The notes under the pieces: generated by a model
What the model was told of the DNA's origin: nothing
What the model saw: only the letters and a program-made list of their open reading frames with translations
Databases searched by the model: none
In this document: piece by piece, positions 1 to 7,535 of the stretch
Layout: every line of letters begins with the position of its first letter
How positions within the stretch are numbered: position 1 is the stretch's first letter
DNA from: Nitrospirota bacterium
Lineage (GTDB): Bacteria > Nitrospirota > Nitrospiria > Nitrospirales > UBA8639
Length of the DNA stretch: 11,589 bases
Assembly: GCA_029865515.1 (NCBI GenBank)
Contig: JAOUGQ010000080.1
Coordinates: 1 to 11,589 of the forward strand
Reading direction: 5' to 3'
Made by a program: the position numbers and the translations under genes

Positions 1-940
1 GCACCCGCTTTTCTAGAGTATCTTTCGCATAGCGTAGCGTTTCTTCAGCCCACTGGCGCTCCTGAATCTCCAATTCCAAATGTTTGTTGGCCTCTTGTAG
101 CGCACCGGTTCGTTCTCGAACCTGCTCTTCCAATTCGTTCGCGACACGCCCAAGCTTTAACACCACTAACCCGAATCCTCCCATCCATAAAAAGACCAGC
201 ATTCCCATCAACCCATAGGTCTCCTGCCAATTCATGCCCATCACTGCCTCTAACGAATCAATGGGATAGACGACCTCCAAAACGCCCCCCACTTGTCCGA
301 CCTGCCAATCACGTTTCGGACTGTCGGGATGTCGGTTATGACATTCCACACATTCATCATGCATCCGATCGGCCTTCGCGAAACGGAGGGACTCACGCCC
401 ATCGACTTGTTCAAACCGATAAAAGGGCGCATCAGGATGTTGCGTCAAAAATTTCCAGGCCTCTTGTTGGAAAGCATCGATGAGCCCCCCTCCATCTTCT
501 CCTCGGGAAAACGGATAGGGGCTCAGCAATCGTAATCGTTCGCCGGATCGTCCCGCGACCAATCGATTGCCTAGATCCCGGCCTAAAGTCGCAGGGAGAG
601 GAATTTCGTTTTGATGGTCTCGATACCCTGCCGAGGCATTAATTCCCTGATCATGAAGACGTTGAACGACTTCTATGGTGTACCAAATCCGCATTTCATT
701 CAGTGCTCTCGTGTAAATATCGGCTCCCCGAAAGGCCATTGCCGTTACCATCTGGGTTTTCAAATGGGAAATATGGAAATACATCACGATTAAACTCAGG
801 CCAAATAGCACTATTAACACTAAAATAGTGTGCTTATGAAGAAGTTCCAGACCTCCTAGAACCCTATTCACGGACTTACGCCACAGTCCCAAGACCTGTA
901 ACGGTAATTCTTTACGAAGAGTCAACTCTGATACCGGCAT
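1..940 (-). CDS. Membrane sensor protein with Tll0287-like (DUF3365) CxxCH domain, 3' part cut by window edge
   Basis: This is the N-terminal 313 residues of a membrane-bound sensor; the frame runs off the left edge with no stop. A transmembrane helix lies at about residues 38-55. A periplasmic domain follows at about 60-235 and carries C197-V-E-C-H201, a CxxCH c-type haem-attachment motif, shortly before a G-G-V-L-E-V-V-Y-P strand typical of the Tll0287-like/DUF3365 family. A second helix spans about 242-261, and a charged coiled coil (262-312, containing V-R-E-R-T) leads into the missing output domain. Proteins of this plan usually end in a PAS/histidine kinase or GGDEF domain; which one applies here cannot be seen. 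The ATG at 940 is preceded by AAGGATCT and by an in-frame stop a few codons upstream, so the start is secure unless a later codon is used. The likely role is sensing redox state or a small ligand through haem. The family call rests on motif and topology. Confidence 0.82.
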   Translation of the reverse strand, partial: MPVSELTLRKELPLQVLGLWRKSVNRVLGGLELLHKHTILVLIVLFGLSLIVMYFHISHLKTQMVTAMAFRGADIYTRALNEMRIWYTIEVVQRLHDQGINASAGYRDHQNEIPLPATLGRDLGNRLVAGRSGERLRLLSPYPFSRGEDGGGLIDAFQQEAWKFLTQHPDAPFYRFEQVDGRESLRFAKADRMHDECVECHNRHPDSPKRDWQVGQVGGVLEVVYPIDSLEAVMGMNWQETYGLMGMLVFLWMGGFGLVVLKLGRVANELEEQVRERTGALQEANKHLELEIQERQWAEETLRYAKDTLEKRV

Positions 941-1403
941 AGATCCTTACAATTTCCGAATAAGCCCGATCATACCCATCCCTCTTCGAGGGAAGTCCTC
1001 TGACATACGCTATCGGATAAATACCGACAAAATTGAGACAGCCCCCTTAGAAGTACACTCCTTCCAAACGCCATAAAAATGGCCACAGACGACCTTCCCA
1101 TTCTTTCTATGAGGTTGTTGAGTGAACCCTCTTCCAGTGTTAAGCCGCTCTTTTCCGCTCAAGGATCTCGACCGAAACCCATGACTGTGACATCGGCTCA
1201 AGTCATCCTGGACCAGTAGGCGGAAGACTCAAGAGGCTTAGGATTAGGGGAATTGAACACTCAGGAAAACGCTCGACAGGCCATCAATGCCATCGAGGGT
1301 ACTGATTTGTGTGGGCGCATTTAGGAGTTGAACAGAGCCCGTCCTCCTGAAGGCAGAACGGATTCTGGGGAGAGAAAATTTTTCCAGGGCTGTCATCCCC
1401 TGA
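941..1403. other. Gene-free gap between ATPase 1 and the sensor gene
   Basis: No credible gene was found here. The short open frames on the minus strand (1010-1201 and 1244-1471) have low-complexity, unrelated translations, and the second overlaps the ATPase end. The gap should hold the sensor's promoter. On the minus strand TATGAT at 970-965 is a fair -10 hexamer, but no good -35 stands at the right distance. A small perfect hairpin (TCCCTC-TTC-GAGGGA, 979-993) lies about 40 bases before the sensor start and has no following T-run. It may be a leader structure or an operator. The size of the gap suggests the sensor is not cotranscribed with the ATPases. Confidence 0.6.
1385..1402 (-). terminator. 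Possible weak terminator after ATPase 1
   Basis: Directly after the ATPase 1 stop, the minus strand can fold CAGGG, an 8-base loop, and CCCTG. AAAAATTTTCTCT follows a base later. The stem is only 5 bp and the T-run is short and offset, so this is a weak candidate. Its position at the end of the three-gene run is the main argument for it. Confidence 0.28.
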
Positions 1404-3728
1404 TTACACAGGAGCTTGATTTTGCAAAGCAACCGCCATGAAGGCTTCTTCCGATTCCGACAAACTAGCAACAGCGGGATCTTCAGCTATTGTGGCCTCC
1501 AGCTCCTGATCTTCATCATAGGTTTGCCGGACTTCAAGGATTTCAATATCTAATTGAGCATCCGGGTACAACCTTCTCAAATCCCACTCCGTAATCCACC
1601 CACGAACATACTCGCGCATCCGGGTACTGGATAATTTTTCTACGGCTGAGACCGGCGGCGGCGTCCAACTATATGCCGAACCGTGAAGTGAGCGGAGCCG
1701 TTCATATAAGGCATCCACCATGGAGTCATAAGGTCGAACCAGTGGCTCACTTTCCCGTTCAATCAGTCGGATACCCTGGACCGCGTGTAAAGCCTGGGCA
1801 TGGGCTTCATCCGTCCCCCCGTCCTGACATATTTCCTCAATTTTCTGGGAATCCTGCTTTCCCTCTAAGACCACACTTTGGAAATCATCCGTCAAGGCCA
1901 CAATGGCCCCAATGGCCGGACAGGCATAATCGGGTAACACCCCCATCCACCGCGCAACTTCCATATAGGATTTGGCCCGTTGTTTAAACGAATACCGCCC
2001 GATAATTTCAGCTTCGTCAATGAGCAAGATCCAGCCTTTATAGCCAGCGGCCACCATCAGCCGCGAGACAAATTGAAACCGATGCAAGGCCAGATCTTGA
2101 TTGGAGAGTTTGCTGAACGAATACGGAACCTCGGGAGGACACCCCTGAAGATATTTATTGAGCTGGCTATTACTCAACGGATCTCCGGCCCAATACCGGA
2201 TCATGCGATGACTCAGCTCAGGATCATTGATCATCCGCTCATAGAGGTACAGCGTCGCGGCAAACCGGGAATCGCATCCTCGGTCCTCCCGATGGACCCA
2301 ATCATACAAAGCGGCATATTGAGGGCTCTGAAAATTCAGCTCACTGGATATTTCCGTTAGCGCATCGCCATGCTTTCCAGGAACGATGGCATTATTGATA
2401 GCTGCACGAAACAGTGGCACAACGTTATAGAATGGCGTTTCCTTACTGATCACAATAGGGCTACAGACAAAGTTATTCTCCAGCGCGACCTGCTGTAAGG
2501 CTTTAAGAAGATGGGATTTCCCACTTCCAAATCCTCCTTCAATCACAAGGCCTTTGCTGGGCGTTTCATGAGGCACTTGCGATTCCATCTGTTGAAGCAG
2601 CCGTCTGAATTTTCCTTCCAAATCCGGCTGGTGGCTTCCAAACACCTGCACCACATCACGATTAGGCACCCCTGATCGCAAGGCTTCCATGGCACGTTGA
2701 TGTCCAACATCTCCATTGGCCATTGCCGGCCGATCAGCATATTCCATTTTCCCTCTATCAGCTGCTTCCCCAACGTGTTCGGATCCAAGACGAATCAGGG
2801 CCCCTAATGGATTTTGATATTGCCGATCGCGAACTTCATCCCAAATACGTAATTTCAATGCCTCGTACCGGTTGAGTCCTCGTCGCCCGTCTGTCAAAAA
2901 TTCCGGTGGCACGTGAACCACCAGCAAGAGACTTTCCAATTCATCCGTTCCATCGATGAACTGGCGAAGCATTTCGTACGCATCCAACGTGGCAGAGACC
3001 CCGTAATACAAGCCTTCCGGAGACTCCGGTTTTTTACTGACCAGACATCGACTCAAGTCCAAGGAGACCACTAGCCCTGTTTTCCCCACTAACCGCAACC
3101 AACGGGATAAGGAGGCAAACATGTATCGGGCATTGGTCCGGCCAATTTTCTGAAAAATAAGAGCTTCCTTGAGAGCTGAAATCTGACGAATTTCCCCGCA
3201 CAACCAGGCTTTGACCGGCTCCGTCATAAAGGGGCTTTCCGAGCCGGAGTCCATTTGCCCCAAGCATAATCGGATCATGGCCATTCGAAATTCCTGGCAC
3301 ATCTGAGTATCCCGATAGATAGCGCGCTCTAACCAACTATTCAAATCCCGTCGCAATAACGGTTCCGCTCGTTCGTTCATCCTGGCGACTCCAGCCATGC
3401 AAAACTCTTCTTTGCTTTCGGGAATCTGATACCCATTTTCTTGAAGGAGTCGGCGGACAAATTGTGATGCCAGCTCATCCCATTGAATTCGGCGAGCAAC
3501 CTGATGGAAGAACTTATCCATCATATGAATCTTGGTCTCTTGGGCATCAACCGAGACGCATGCGTACCCCTCATGCTGAGCTAATGTGGCTAATTGGGCC
3601 TGGATGCCCACCCGATCGGTATCAGAGGCCGTCACCACAAACTTGACGGATGATCCTCCTTGCCCAACAAATCGTTGAAGGTATTCTTGCCGGAGCGTGT
3701 GAAACCATTCTTGAGGCCGTAAATCCAT
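1404..3728 (-). CDS. BrxC/BrxD-like (DUF2791) ATPase, paralogue 1, with degenerate N-terminal ATPase half
   Basis: This 774-aa soluble protein is related to the BREX ATP-binding family (DUF2791, as in BrxC/BrxD). The active ATPase is in the C-terminal half. Walker A is G398-G-F-G-S-G-K404-S and Walker B is W566-I-L-L-I-D571-E572-A-E574. A sensor-1-like A-L-T-D-D-F follows at 611-616, and an arginine-rich segment T-R-M-R-E-Y-V-R (702-709) may be a sensor-2 or finger. The preceding linker L-R-S-G-V-P (350-355) is also family-like. The N-terminal half (about 24-310) repeats the pattern without a P-loop; D224 remains where Walker B D571 stands, but the catalytic Glu is replaced by Leu225. The C-terminus is acidic. 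BrxD proteins are usually about 430-450 aa and BrxC about 1200, so this is an intermediate, two-lobed form. AAGGA stands 8 bases before the ATG. It is third in a minus-strand run. The family is inferred from motifs; the substrate is unknown. Confidence 0.8.
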   Translation of the reverse strand: MDLRPQEWFHTLRQEYLQRFVGQGGSSVKFVVTASDTDRVGIQAQLATLAQHEGYACVSVDAQETKIHMMDKFFHQVARRIQWDELASQFVRRLLQENGYQIPESKEEFCMAGVARMNERAEPLLRRDLNSWLERAIYRDTQMCQEFRMAMIRLCLGQMDSGSESPFMTEPVKAWLCGEIRQISALKEALIFQKIGRTNARYMFASLSRWLRLVGKTGLVVSLDLSRCLVSKKPESPEGLYYGVSATLDAYEMLRQFIDGTDELESLLLVVHVPPEFLTDGRRGLNRYEALKLRIWDEVRDRQYQNPLGALIRLGSEHVGEAADRGKMEYADRPAMANGDVGHQRAMEALRSGVPNRDVVQVFGSHQPDLEGKFRRLLQQMESQVPHETPSKGLVIEGGFGSGKSHLLKALQQVALENNFVCSPIVISKETPFYNVVPLFRAAINNAIVPGKHGDALTEISSELNFQSPQYAALYDWVHREDRGCDSRFAATLYLYERMINDPELSHRMIRYWAGDPLSNSQLNKYLQGCPPEVPYSFSKLSNQDLALHRFQFVSRLMVAAGYKGWILLIDEAEIIGRYSFKQRAKSYMEVARWMGVLPDYACPAIGAIVALTDDFQSVVLEGKQDSQKIEEICQDGGTDEAHAQALHAVQGIRLIERESEPLVRPYDSMVDALYERLRSLHGSAYSWTPPPVSAVEKLSSTRMREYVRGWITEWDLRRLYPDAQLDIEILEVRQTYDEDQELEATIAEDPAVASLSESEEAFMAVALQNQAPV

Positions 3729-4057
3729 TGCTAATATCCTTCACAGGTTAAAAATGAAGAGTTCAAGAGCAGATTGCTTTGGAGGCACCGACGATATGAC
3801 CTGGATCCATGCCCAAACCACCACATTCTATTTGTCGGCTGGACATTGCAGGGGACAACCAAGTCTTTTAGCATCGTTCTGGGCCTCTTGTTACCTTTAC
3901 CTGCAGCCGATTACGTTTCGCGCCACATGGGGCACGGTAGGCTAGTTGGGGTCCTACCTTACTTGAGGGGACCTGTTGTCCCGCAAGGACACCTGATTTA
4001 CCTATTTCCCTTCATTTTTCAGGACTTATGGGACATTCGACCTTTTCTTTGACCTGC
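3729..4057 (-). promoter_or_regulatory. Structured gap between the two ATPase genes
   Basis: This 329-base gap separates the stop of ATPase 2 from the start of ATPase 1. It contains no convincing gene; a 92-codon plus-strand frame starts with TTG and lacks a ribosome site. On the minus strand several short stems can form: TGTCC-ttgcg-GGACA (3991-3977), GGGAC-aacag-GTCCC (3982-3968) and GGTAGG-(11)-CCTACC (3958-3936). The first two share the same GGGAC bases, so they exclude each other. GGTCC (3973-3969) could alternatively pair with GGACC (3954-3950). This could be a leader with alternative folds, an mRNA-processing site, or chance. No consensus promoter was identified. The gap is long for a simple operon junction, so ATPase 1 may have its own promoter. 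Confidence 0.35.
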
Positions 4058-6334
4058 TTAAATGGGATCCGAGAGTGCAGGTTGAAGAATTTCTTCCTGA
4101 GAGCCTTCTAATTCAATATCTTCGGAATAATCTTGTCGGATTTCGGTCAATTCAATTTCCACTTTTTGACTCGGGTCGAGCCGCTTGAGATCCCATTCCG
4201 TGATCCAGCCTTTAACATATTCACGCATCCTGGTACTTGATAACCGTTCAATCGTGGGAACCTGAGGCGGCTCCCACCCATACGCCGCACCATGAATGGA
4301 ACGAATTTTGTGGTAGATTTCTTCCACGAGCTGGTCATAAGGACCGACCAAGGGAATGCGTTCGCATTCAATGAGTCGCATCCCTTGTTCCGCCTGTCTG
4401 GACAGCACTAAATCAGTTTCAGATCCGGTTTCACGCAACTTTTCTGGCACTTTTTCCCGATCACCTTTTTCATCCAGAATGGCACTTTGGAAATCATCGG
4501 TCAGCGCCATCACAGCGGCTAAACCGGATTTATAACCAAGATCTGCAAAACTGGAGGCTTCCAGGCGTCCCAGCCACCGGGCTAATTCCGCATAGGATTG
4601 GGCTCGCTGTTTAAAGGAATACCGGCCGATAATTTCCGCCTCATCGATCAATAGAATCCAACCGGAGTATCCGGCCGCAATCATGAGTCGTGAGACAAAT
4701 TTAAACCGTTGTAATGCCATTTCCATGGGCGAAATCCGTTCAAACCGGTAGGACACATTGGAGTCACAGGATTTGAGATATCGCTTTATTTCGGCATCGG
4801 TCAGTGGATCCCCTGCCCAAAACCGAATCATCCGATGACTCAATTCCGGGTCATTCACCATGCGTTCATAGAGAAAGACCGTAGCCGCAAACCGCCCGTC
4901 AATTTCACCACCTTGGCGGTGCACCCATTCATAGAAATCAGCGTATTGCGGACTTTTAAAATTTAAATCCGCTGCCACCTCTGCCAGGGCATCACCTCGC
5001 TTTTGGGGGATGTCCGCAGATCCAATGGCCGCTCGAAACATTAAGGCCGGGCTATAGAGAGGCGTTTCCTTGCTAATCACGACCTTACTGCACACAAATC
5101 GGGATTCCAAAGCCATGTGTCGCAGTGATTCCAGTAAATGGGATTTCCCCGTCCCGAATCCCCCTTCAATCAGCATTCCCTTTGTGGTCCAGCCTTTATG
5201 AATACTGGCCTGGGCATCCTGTAACATCTGCTGAAATTTTGACTTGACTGTGGGCTGTGGACATCCCAAGGCTTTGACCGCTTCCGGACTCGGCACTCCG
5301 GCTCGCAATGATTCGATGACGCGTTGATGCCGCACATCATCCTTGCGACTTCCCACTCGGGCCAACAAACGGCTCTCATCAAACTTTTCGGTCTGGTCGG
5401 TAAGCCGAACCATCGGTGCAAAAGGATTTTGACGGGTTTTATCTCGAACATCGTCCCAGATCCGAAGCTTCAAAGCTTCATAACGATTCAGCCCCAATCG
5501 TTGATCAGAGAGAAAGGCTTGTGAGGTCAGAACCACCACCAATAACCCTTCGATCTCGTCGCTGCCATCAATAAATTGCCTCAGCATCTCATACGCATCC
5601 ATCACGGCTGATGGCGAATAGCTCATGGACGTTGACCCGGCTCCCTTGCTGCCCATAAAAGCGGAAATATCGATGGTTAAGACCACACCGGGCTTGCCCA
5701 GCAGTCGGATCCAATGGGCAAAAGACGCAATGAGGTCACGCGCATTGCTCCGATTCACTTTTTCGAAAATCAACAACTTTTTGAGAGCGGACATTTGCTT
5801 CAGCTCTCCACGAAACCAGGCCTTGATGGCGGACGCTTCTTTTGACTGGCTGGCGGGTGATTCCAACTGAGCTAAGCACAACTGGATCATGGCCAACCGG
5901 AATTCCCGACTCATGTGGAAATCCTTGAACAGCGTGCCTTCCAACCATGAATTGATATCGCGCTGAATCGTGGCTTCGTCGCAACCATTGAGTGAGGCCA
6001 AACAGGACCAGCTGCATTCCTCCCGTCGTTCAGGAATCCGGCGTTGATTATCTTTAAAAAGTTTTTTCACGTAATCAAACGCTAGGCTATCCCACTCAAT
6101 TTGCTTCGCCATTTCCCGGAACAGAAGGTCAATGAGTTGGACCTTTGTACGACGAGCGTCAGCCTGAATCGTGACAAAGCCTTCCTCTCGGGACAGTTCC
6201 CCCACCCCATAGGTCACAGGCTTGGTATCCTGAGCCTCCTCCACGATTGCAAATTTGACAGCCGATCCTCCTCGACGAATAAATCCTTGTAGATAGGCTG
6301 TTTTGAGAACTTTCAACCATTCCTGTGGAGACAT
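4058..6334 (-). CDS. BrxC/BrxD-like (DUF2791) ATPase, paralogue 2, with degenerate N-terminal ATPase half
   Basis: This 758-aa paralogue of the downstream gene aligns with it along its whole length, at roughly half identical residues by eye. Walker A is G391-G-F-G-T-G-K397-S. Walker B is W559-I-L-L-I-D564-E565-A-E567, followed by I-I-G-R-Y-S-F-K-Q-R-A shared with the other copy. A-L-T-D-D-F is at 610-615 and T-R-M-R-E-Y-V-K at 701-708. The N-terminal half again lacks a P-loop: around residues 22-45 it keeps G-G-S-A-V-K-F but has no GxxGxGK, and G-V-V-L-T-I-D222-I keeps the Asp but not the Glu. An extra cysteine group (C107, C111, C118) is mostly absent from paralogue 1. The start has GAGGGA 6 bases upstream, and an AAGGATATT string slightly farther up also precedes paralogue 1. 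It follows the coiled-coil gene by 81 bases. The role is probably an NTP-driven cytosolic machine acting with its sister protein; that is inference. Confidence 0.8.
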   Translation of the reverse strand: MSPQEWLKVLKTAYLQGFIRRGGSAVKFAIVEEAQDTKPVTYGVGELSREEGFVTIQADARRTKVQLIDLLFREMAKQIEWDSLAFDYVKKLFKDNQRRIPERREECSWSCLASLNGCDEATIQRDINSWLEGTLFKDFHMSREFRLAMIQLCLAQLESPASQSKEASAIKAWFRGELKQMSALKKLLIFEKVNRSNARDLIASFAHWIRLLGKPGVVLTIDISAFMGSKGAGSTSMSYSPSAVMDAYEMLRQFIDGSDEIEGLLVVVLTSQAFLSDQRLGLNRYEALKLRIWDDVRDKTRQNPFAPMVRLTDQTEKFDESRLLARVGSRKDDVRHQRVIESLRAGVPSPEAVKALGCPQPTVKSKFQQMLQDAQASIHKGWTTKGMLIEGGFGTGKSHLLESLRHMALESRFVCSKVVISKETPLYSPALMFRAAIGSADIPQKRGDALAEVAADLNFKSPQYADFYEWVHRQGGEIDGRFAATVFLYERMVNDPELSHRMIRFWAGDPLTDAEIKRYLKSCDSNVSYRFERISPMEMALQRFKFVSRLMIAAGYSGWILLIDEAEIIGRYSFKQRAQSYAELARWLGRLEASSFADLGYKSGLAAVMALTDDFQSAILDEKGDREKVPEKLRETGSETDLVLSRQAEQGMRLIECERIPLVGPYDQLVEEIYHKIRSIHGAAYGWEPPQVPTIERLSSTRMREYVKGWITEWDLKRLDPSQKVEIELTEIRQDYSEDIELEGSQEEILQPALSDPI

Positions 6335-6376
6335 AATTTTTCCCTCAATATCCTTTTACTCTGGTTCGTCTTCTCG

Positions 6377-6393
6377 GTTCCCCCTAGGGAAAC
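6377..6393 (-). repeat. Small inverted repeat between the coiled-coil gene and ATPase 2
   Basis: In the 81-base junction, GTTcCCC and GGGaAAC pair at 6 of 7 positions around a CTA loop. There is no T-run on the minus strand after it, so it is not a classic terminator. It may shape the relative expression of the two genes or stabilise processed mRNA ends. It is weak evidence alone. Confidence 0.3.
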
Positions 6394-6415
6394 TTAAAGA
6401 CAGTCCCTGATTTCG

Positions 6416-7309
6416 TTATCCTGCCTGAACAAAGGAAATTCCATAATACGTTTTCTCCCGTCCCCCTTGCGCGATTACGGTTAACGTTTTGGTAGCATCC
6501 CGCACTCCTGTGCTGGCATGAAAGTTCGCCCGATGATTGTTTTTAGTCGTAATGGTCCCACTTTTATCCAACAAATAGACATCCCGACCAAACTCCTGCC
6601 TGGTGTATTCACTGGCCTGCCACGGAAGAAGCGTGAGGAGTTGATACAGTTCCAAGAGAGGGATCACCGTCCCTTTTCCGATTAAATGCTTCCCTCGACC
6701 AGCCACCACAATCGAATAGGCGGTAAAGACCATCTCGAGAAACGTTTGCGGTTTAAATCGTAAGGGTCTGTTTTGAACTTCCTTTAACCGTTTGACTAAG
6801 ACCGAGGGGCGTAACCGGTTCTCTCGCATTCGATCAATCGCTACCGCGCGTTCTTTGTGTAAGATTCGCAATAAAACCGGGTAGGAAAACAAATAGCCAT
6901 CATGTTCATAGAGGTTGACACCCATTTGTTGGGCGGTGGTAAGGAGTTCCTGACGAAAGGCTTTTCCGGCGAGATACCCGGATTCATCAAAATTCAGACG
7001 TTCTTGGGTTTTCACAAAGTCACAGCCCAGACTCAGCGTCACCTCCTTACCTTCTTCCAGTAATTTGCGGAGCTTGACCAAATCGCCCACCTTCGCTGCG
7101 TCTTTAATCTTTTTAAACGACGCCATCACCTGCTTCGTCGTTTTCACTAAATCTCCGGCTTGTTCTTCAATGTCAGCCAGCGCCTGCTCCAAATTGACAT
7201 TTTTCGAGGCAGCCTTTGAAGAGGGGGCGGCATCCGAGACTTCAAGTACACCCGTTGCCGATGTCGAACCATAGGCTTCTGACGTATTGTCAAATCCTTC
7301 GGCACTCAT
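6416..7309 (-). CDS. Unrecognised 297-aa coiled-coil protein, first gene of the ATPase block
   Basis: I do not recognise this family. The protein begins with a Ser/Thr/Ala-rich, probably disordered stretch (1-37). A predicted helical coiled coil follows (about 38-92: L-E-Q-A-L-A-D-I-E-E-Q and K-L-R-K-L-L-E-E-G-K). The remainder is a globular domain: Y-L-A-G-K-A-F-R-Q-E near 112-121, a hydrophobic E-H-D-G-Y-L-F-S-Y-P strand pair (135-144), basic helices at 157-185, L-E-L-Y-Q-L-L-T-L-L-P-W (219-230), and a C-terminal beta-rich tail with K-T-Y-Y-G-I-S-F (286-293). There is no signal peptide, no membrane segment and no nuclease or methylase motif. The frame is open back to 7597, but codons before ATG 7309 overlap the divergent promoter region and the dehydrogenase start. 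The ATG itself has only a distant AGAGGA (14 bases), so the start is moderately sure. Its position suggests an adaptor or target-binding partner of the ATPases; that is inference. Confidence 0.72.
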   Translation of the reverse strand: MSAEGFDNTSEAYGSTSATGVLEVSDAAPSSKAASKNVNLEQALADIEEQAGDLVKTTKQVMASFKKIKDAAKVGDLVKLRKLLEEGKEVTLSLGCDFVKTQERLNFDESGYLAGKAFRQELLTTAQQMGVNLYEHDGYLFSYPVLLRILHKERAVAIDRMRENRLRPSVLVKRLKEVQNRPLRFKPQTFLEMVFTAYSIVVAGRGKHLIGKGTVIPLLELYQLLTLLPWQASEYTRQEFGRDVYLLDKSGTITTKNNHRANFHASTGVRDATKTLTVIAQGGREKTYYGISFVQAG

Positions 7310-7348
7310 GGTCTTTACTATGATCCTCTGGTTTGTGGTGAATCCAGA

Positions 7349-7371
7349 CAACCGGTCTACAGGACCGGTTG
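7349..7371. promoter_or_regulatory. Perfect 8-bp inverted repeat, operator-like
   Basis: CAACCGGT and ACCGGTTG face each other across a 7-base spacer (CTACAGG). Each arm itself contains the palindrome ACCGGT, so the site is doubly symmetric. It lies about 40 bases upstream of the coiled-coil gene start, in the divergent region shared with the dehydrogenase. A dimeric repressor or activator site is plausible. No regulator gene is adjacent. Confidence 0.5.
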
Positions 7372-7415
7372 ATCGGCACATACGTTGTCCATTCGGCACC
7401 CGACGGATGATTCTT

Positions 7416-7444
7416 AATAATTCCTGGATATTTCCAGGATTATT
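7416..7444. promoter_or_regulatory. Long inverted repeat in the divergent promoter region
   Basis: The core is TCCTGGA-TATT-TCCAGGA, 7-bp perfect arms around a 4-base centre. Allowing one unpaired T (7422), the arms extend to 12 bp (AATAAT-CCTGGA against TCCAGG-ATTATT). It lies about midway between the two divergent start codons. No T-run follows on either strand, so an operator is more likely than a terminator. Confidence 0.5.
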
Positions 7445-7500
7445 GGCCACTAAATACACACAAATTCCTAAATGACGAGGGACATTCGTTCGAACCTCAA

Positions 7501-7519
7501 TTGACCTTTGTTGACCTTT
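7501..7519 (+). repeat. Tandem TTGACCTTT direct repeat before the dehydrogenase start
   Basis: TTGACCTTT occurs twice with a 10-base period (7501-7509 and 7511-7519), and a third partial copy TTGAT begins at 7521. TTGACC would serve as a -35 hexamer, but the matching -10 would fall on or past the ribosome site of the dehydrogenase. A regulator contacting one face of the helix is another reading. It may also be chance. Confidence 0.3.
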
Positions 7520-7535
7520 ATTGATAAGGCCTTTT

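Noticed and set aside
1980..2360. Plus-strand 126-codon frame opposite ATPase 1
   Set aside because: It is antisense to well-conserved ATPase coding sequence including the Walker B region, so it is a shadow frame.
3774..4052. Plus-strand 92-codon open frame between the ATPase genes
   Set aside because: It starts with TTG, has no ribosome site, and its translation is not recognisable. It lies opposite the direction of the surrounding genes.
1404..7309. Calling this a BREX locus
   Set aside because: Only ATPase-family resemblance is present. No PglX methylase, PglZ phosphatase, BrxA/B, Lon-like or helicase gene is in the window.
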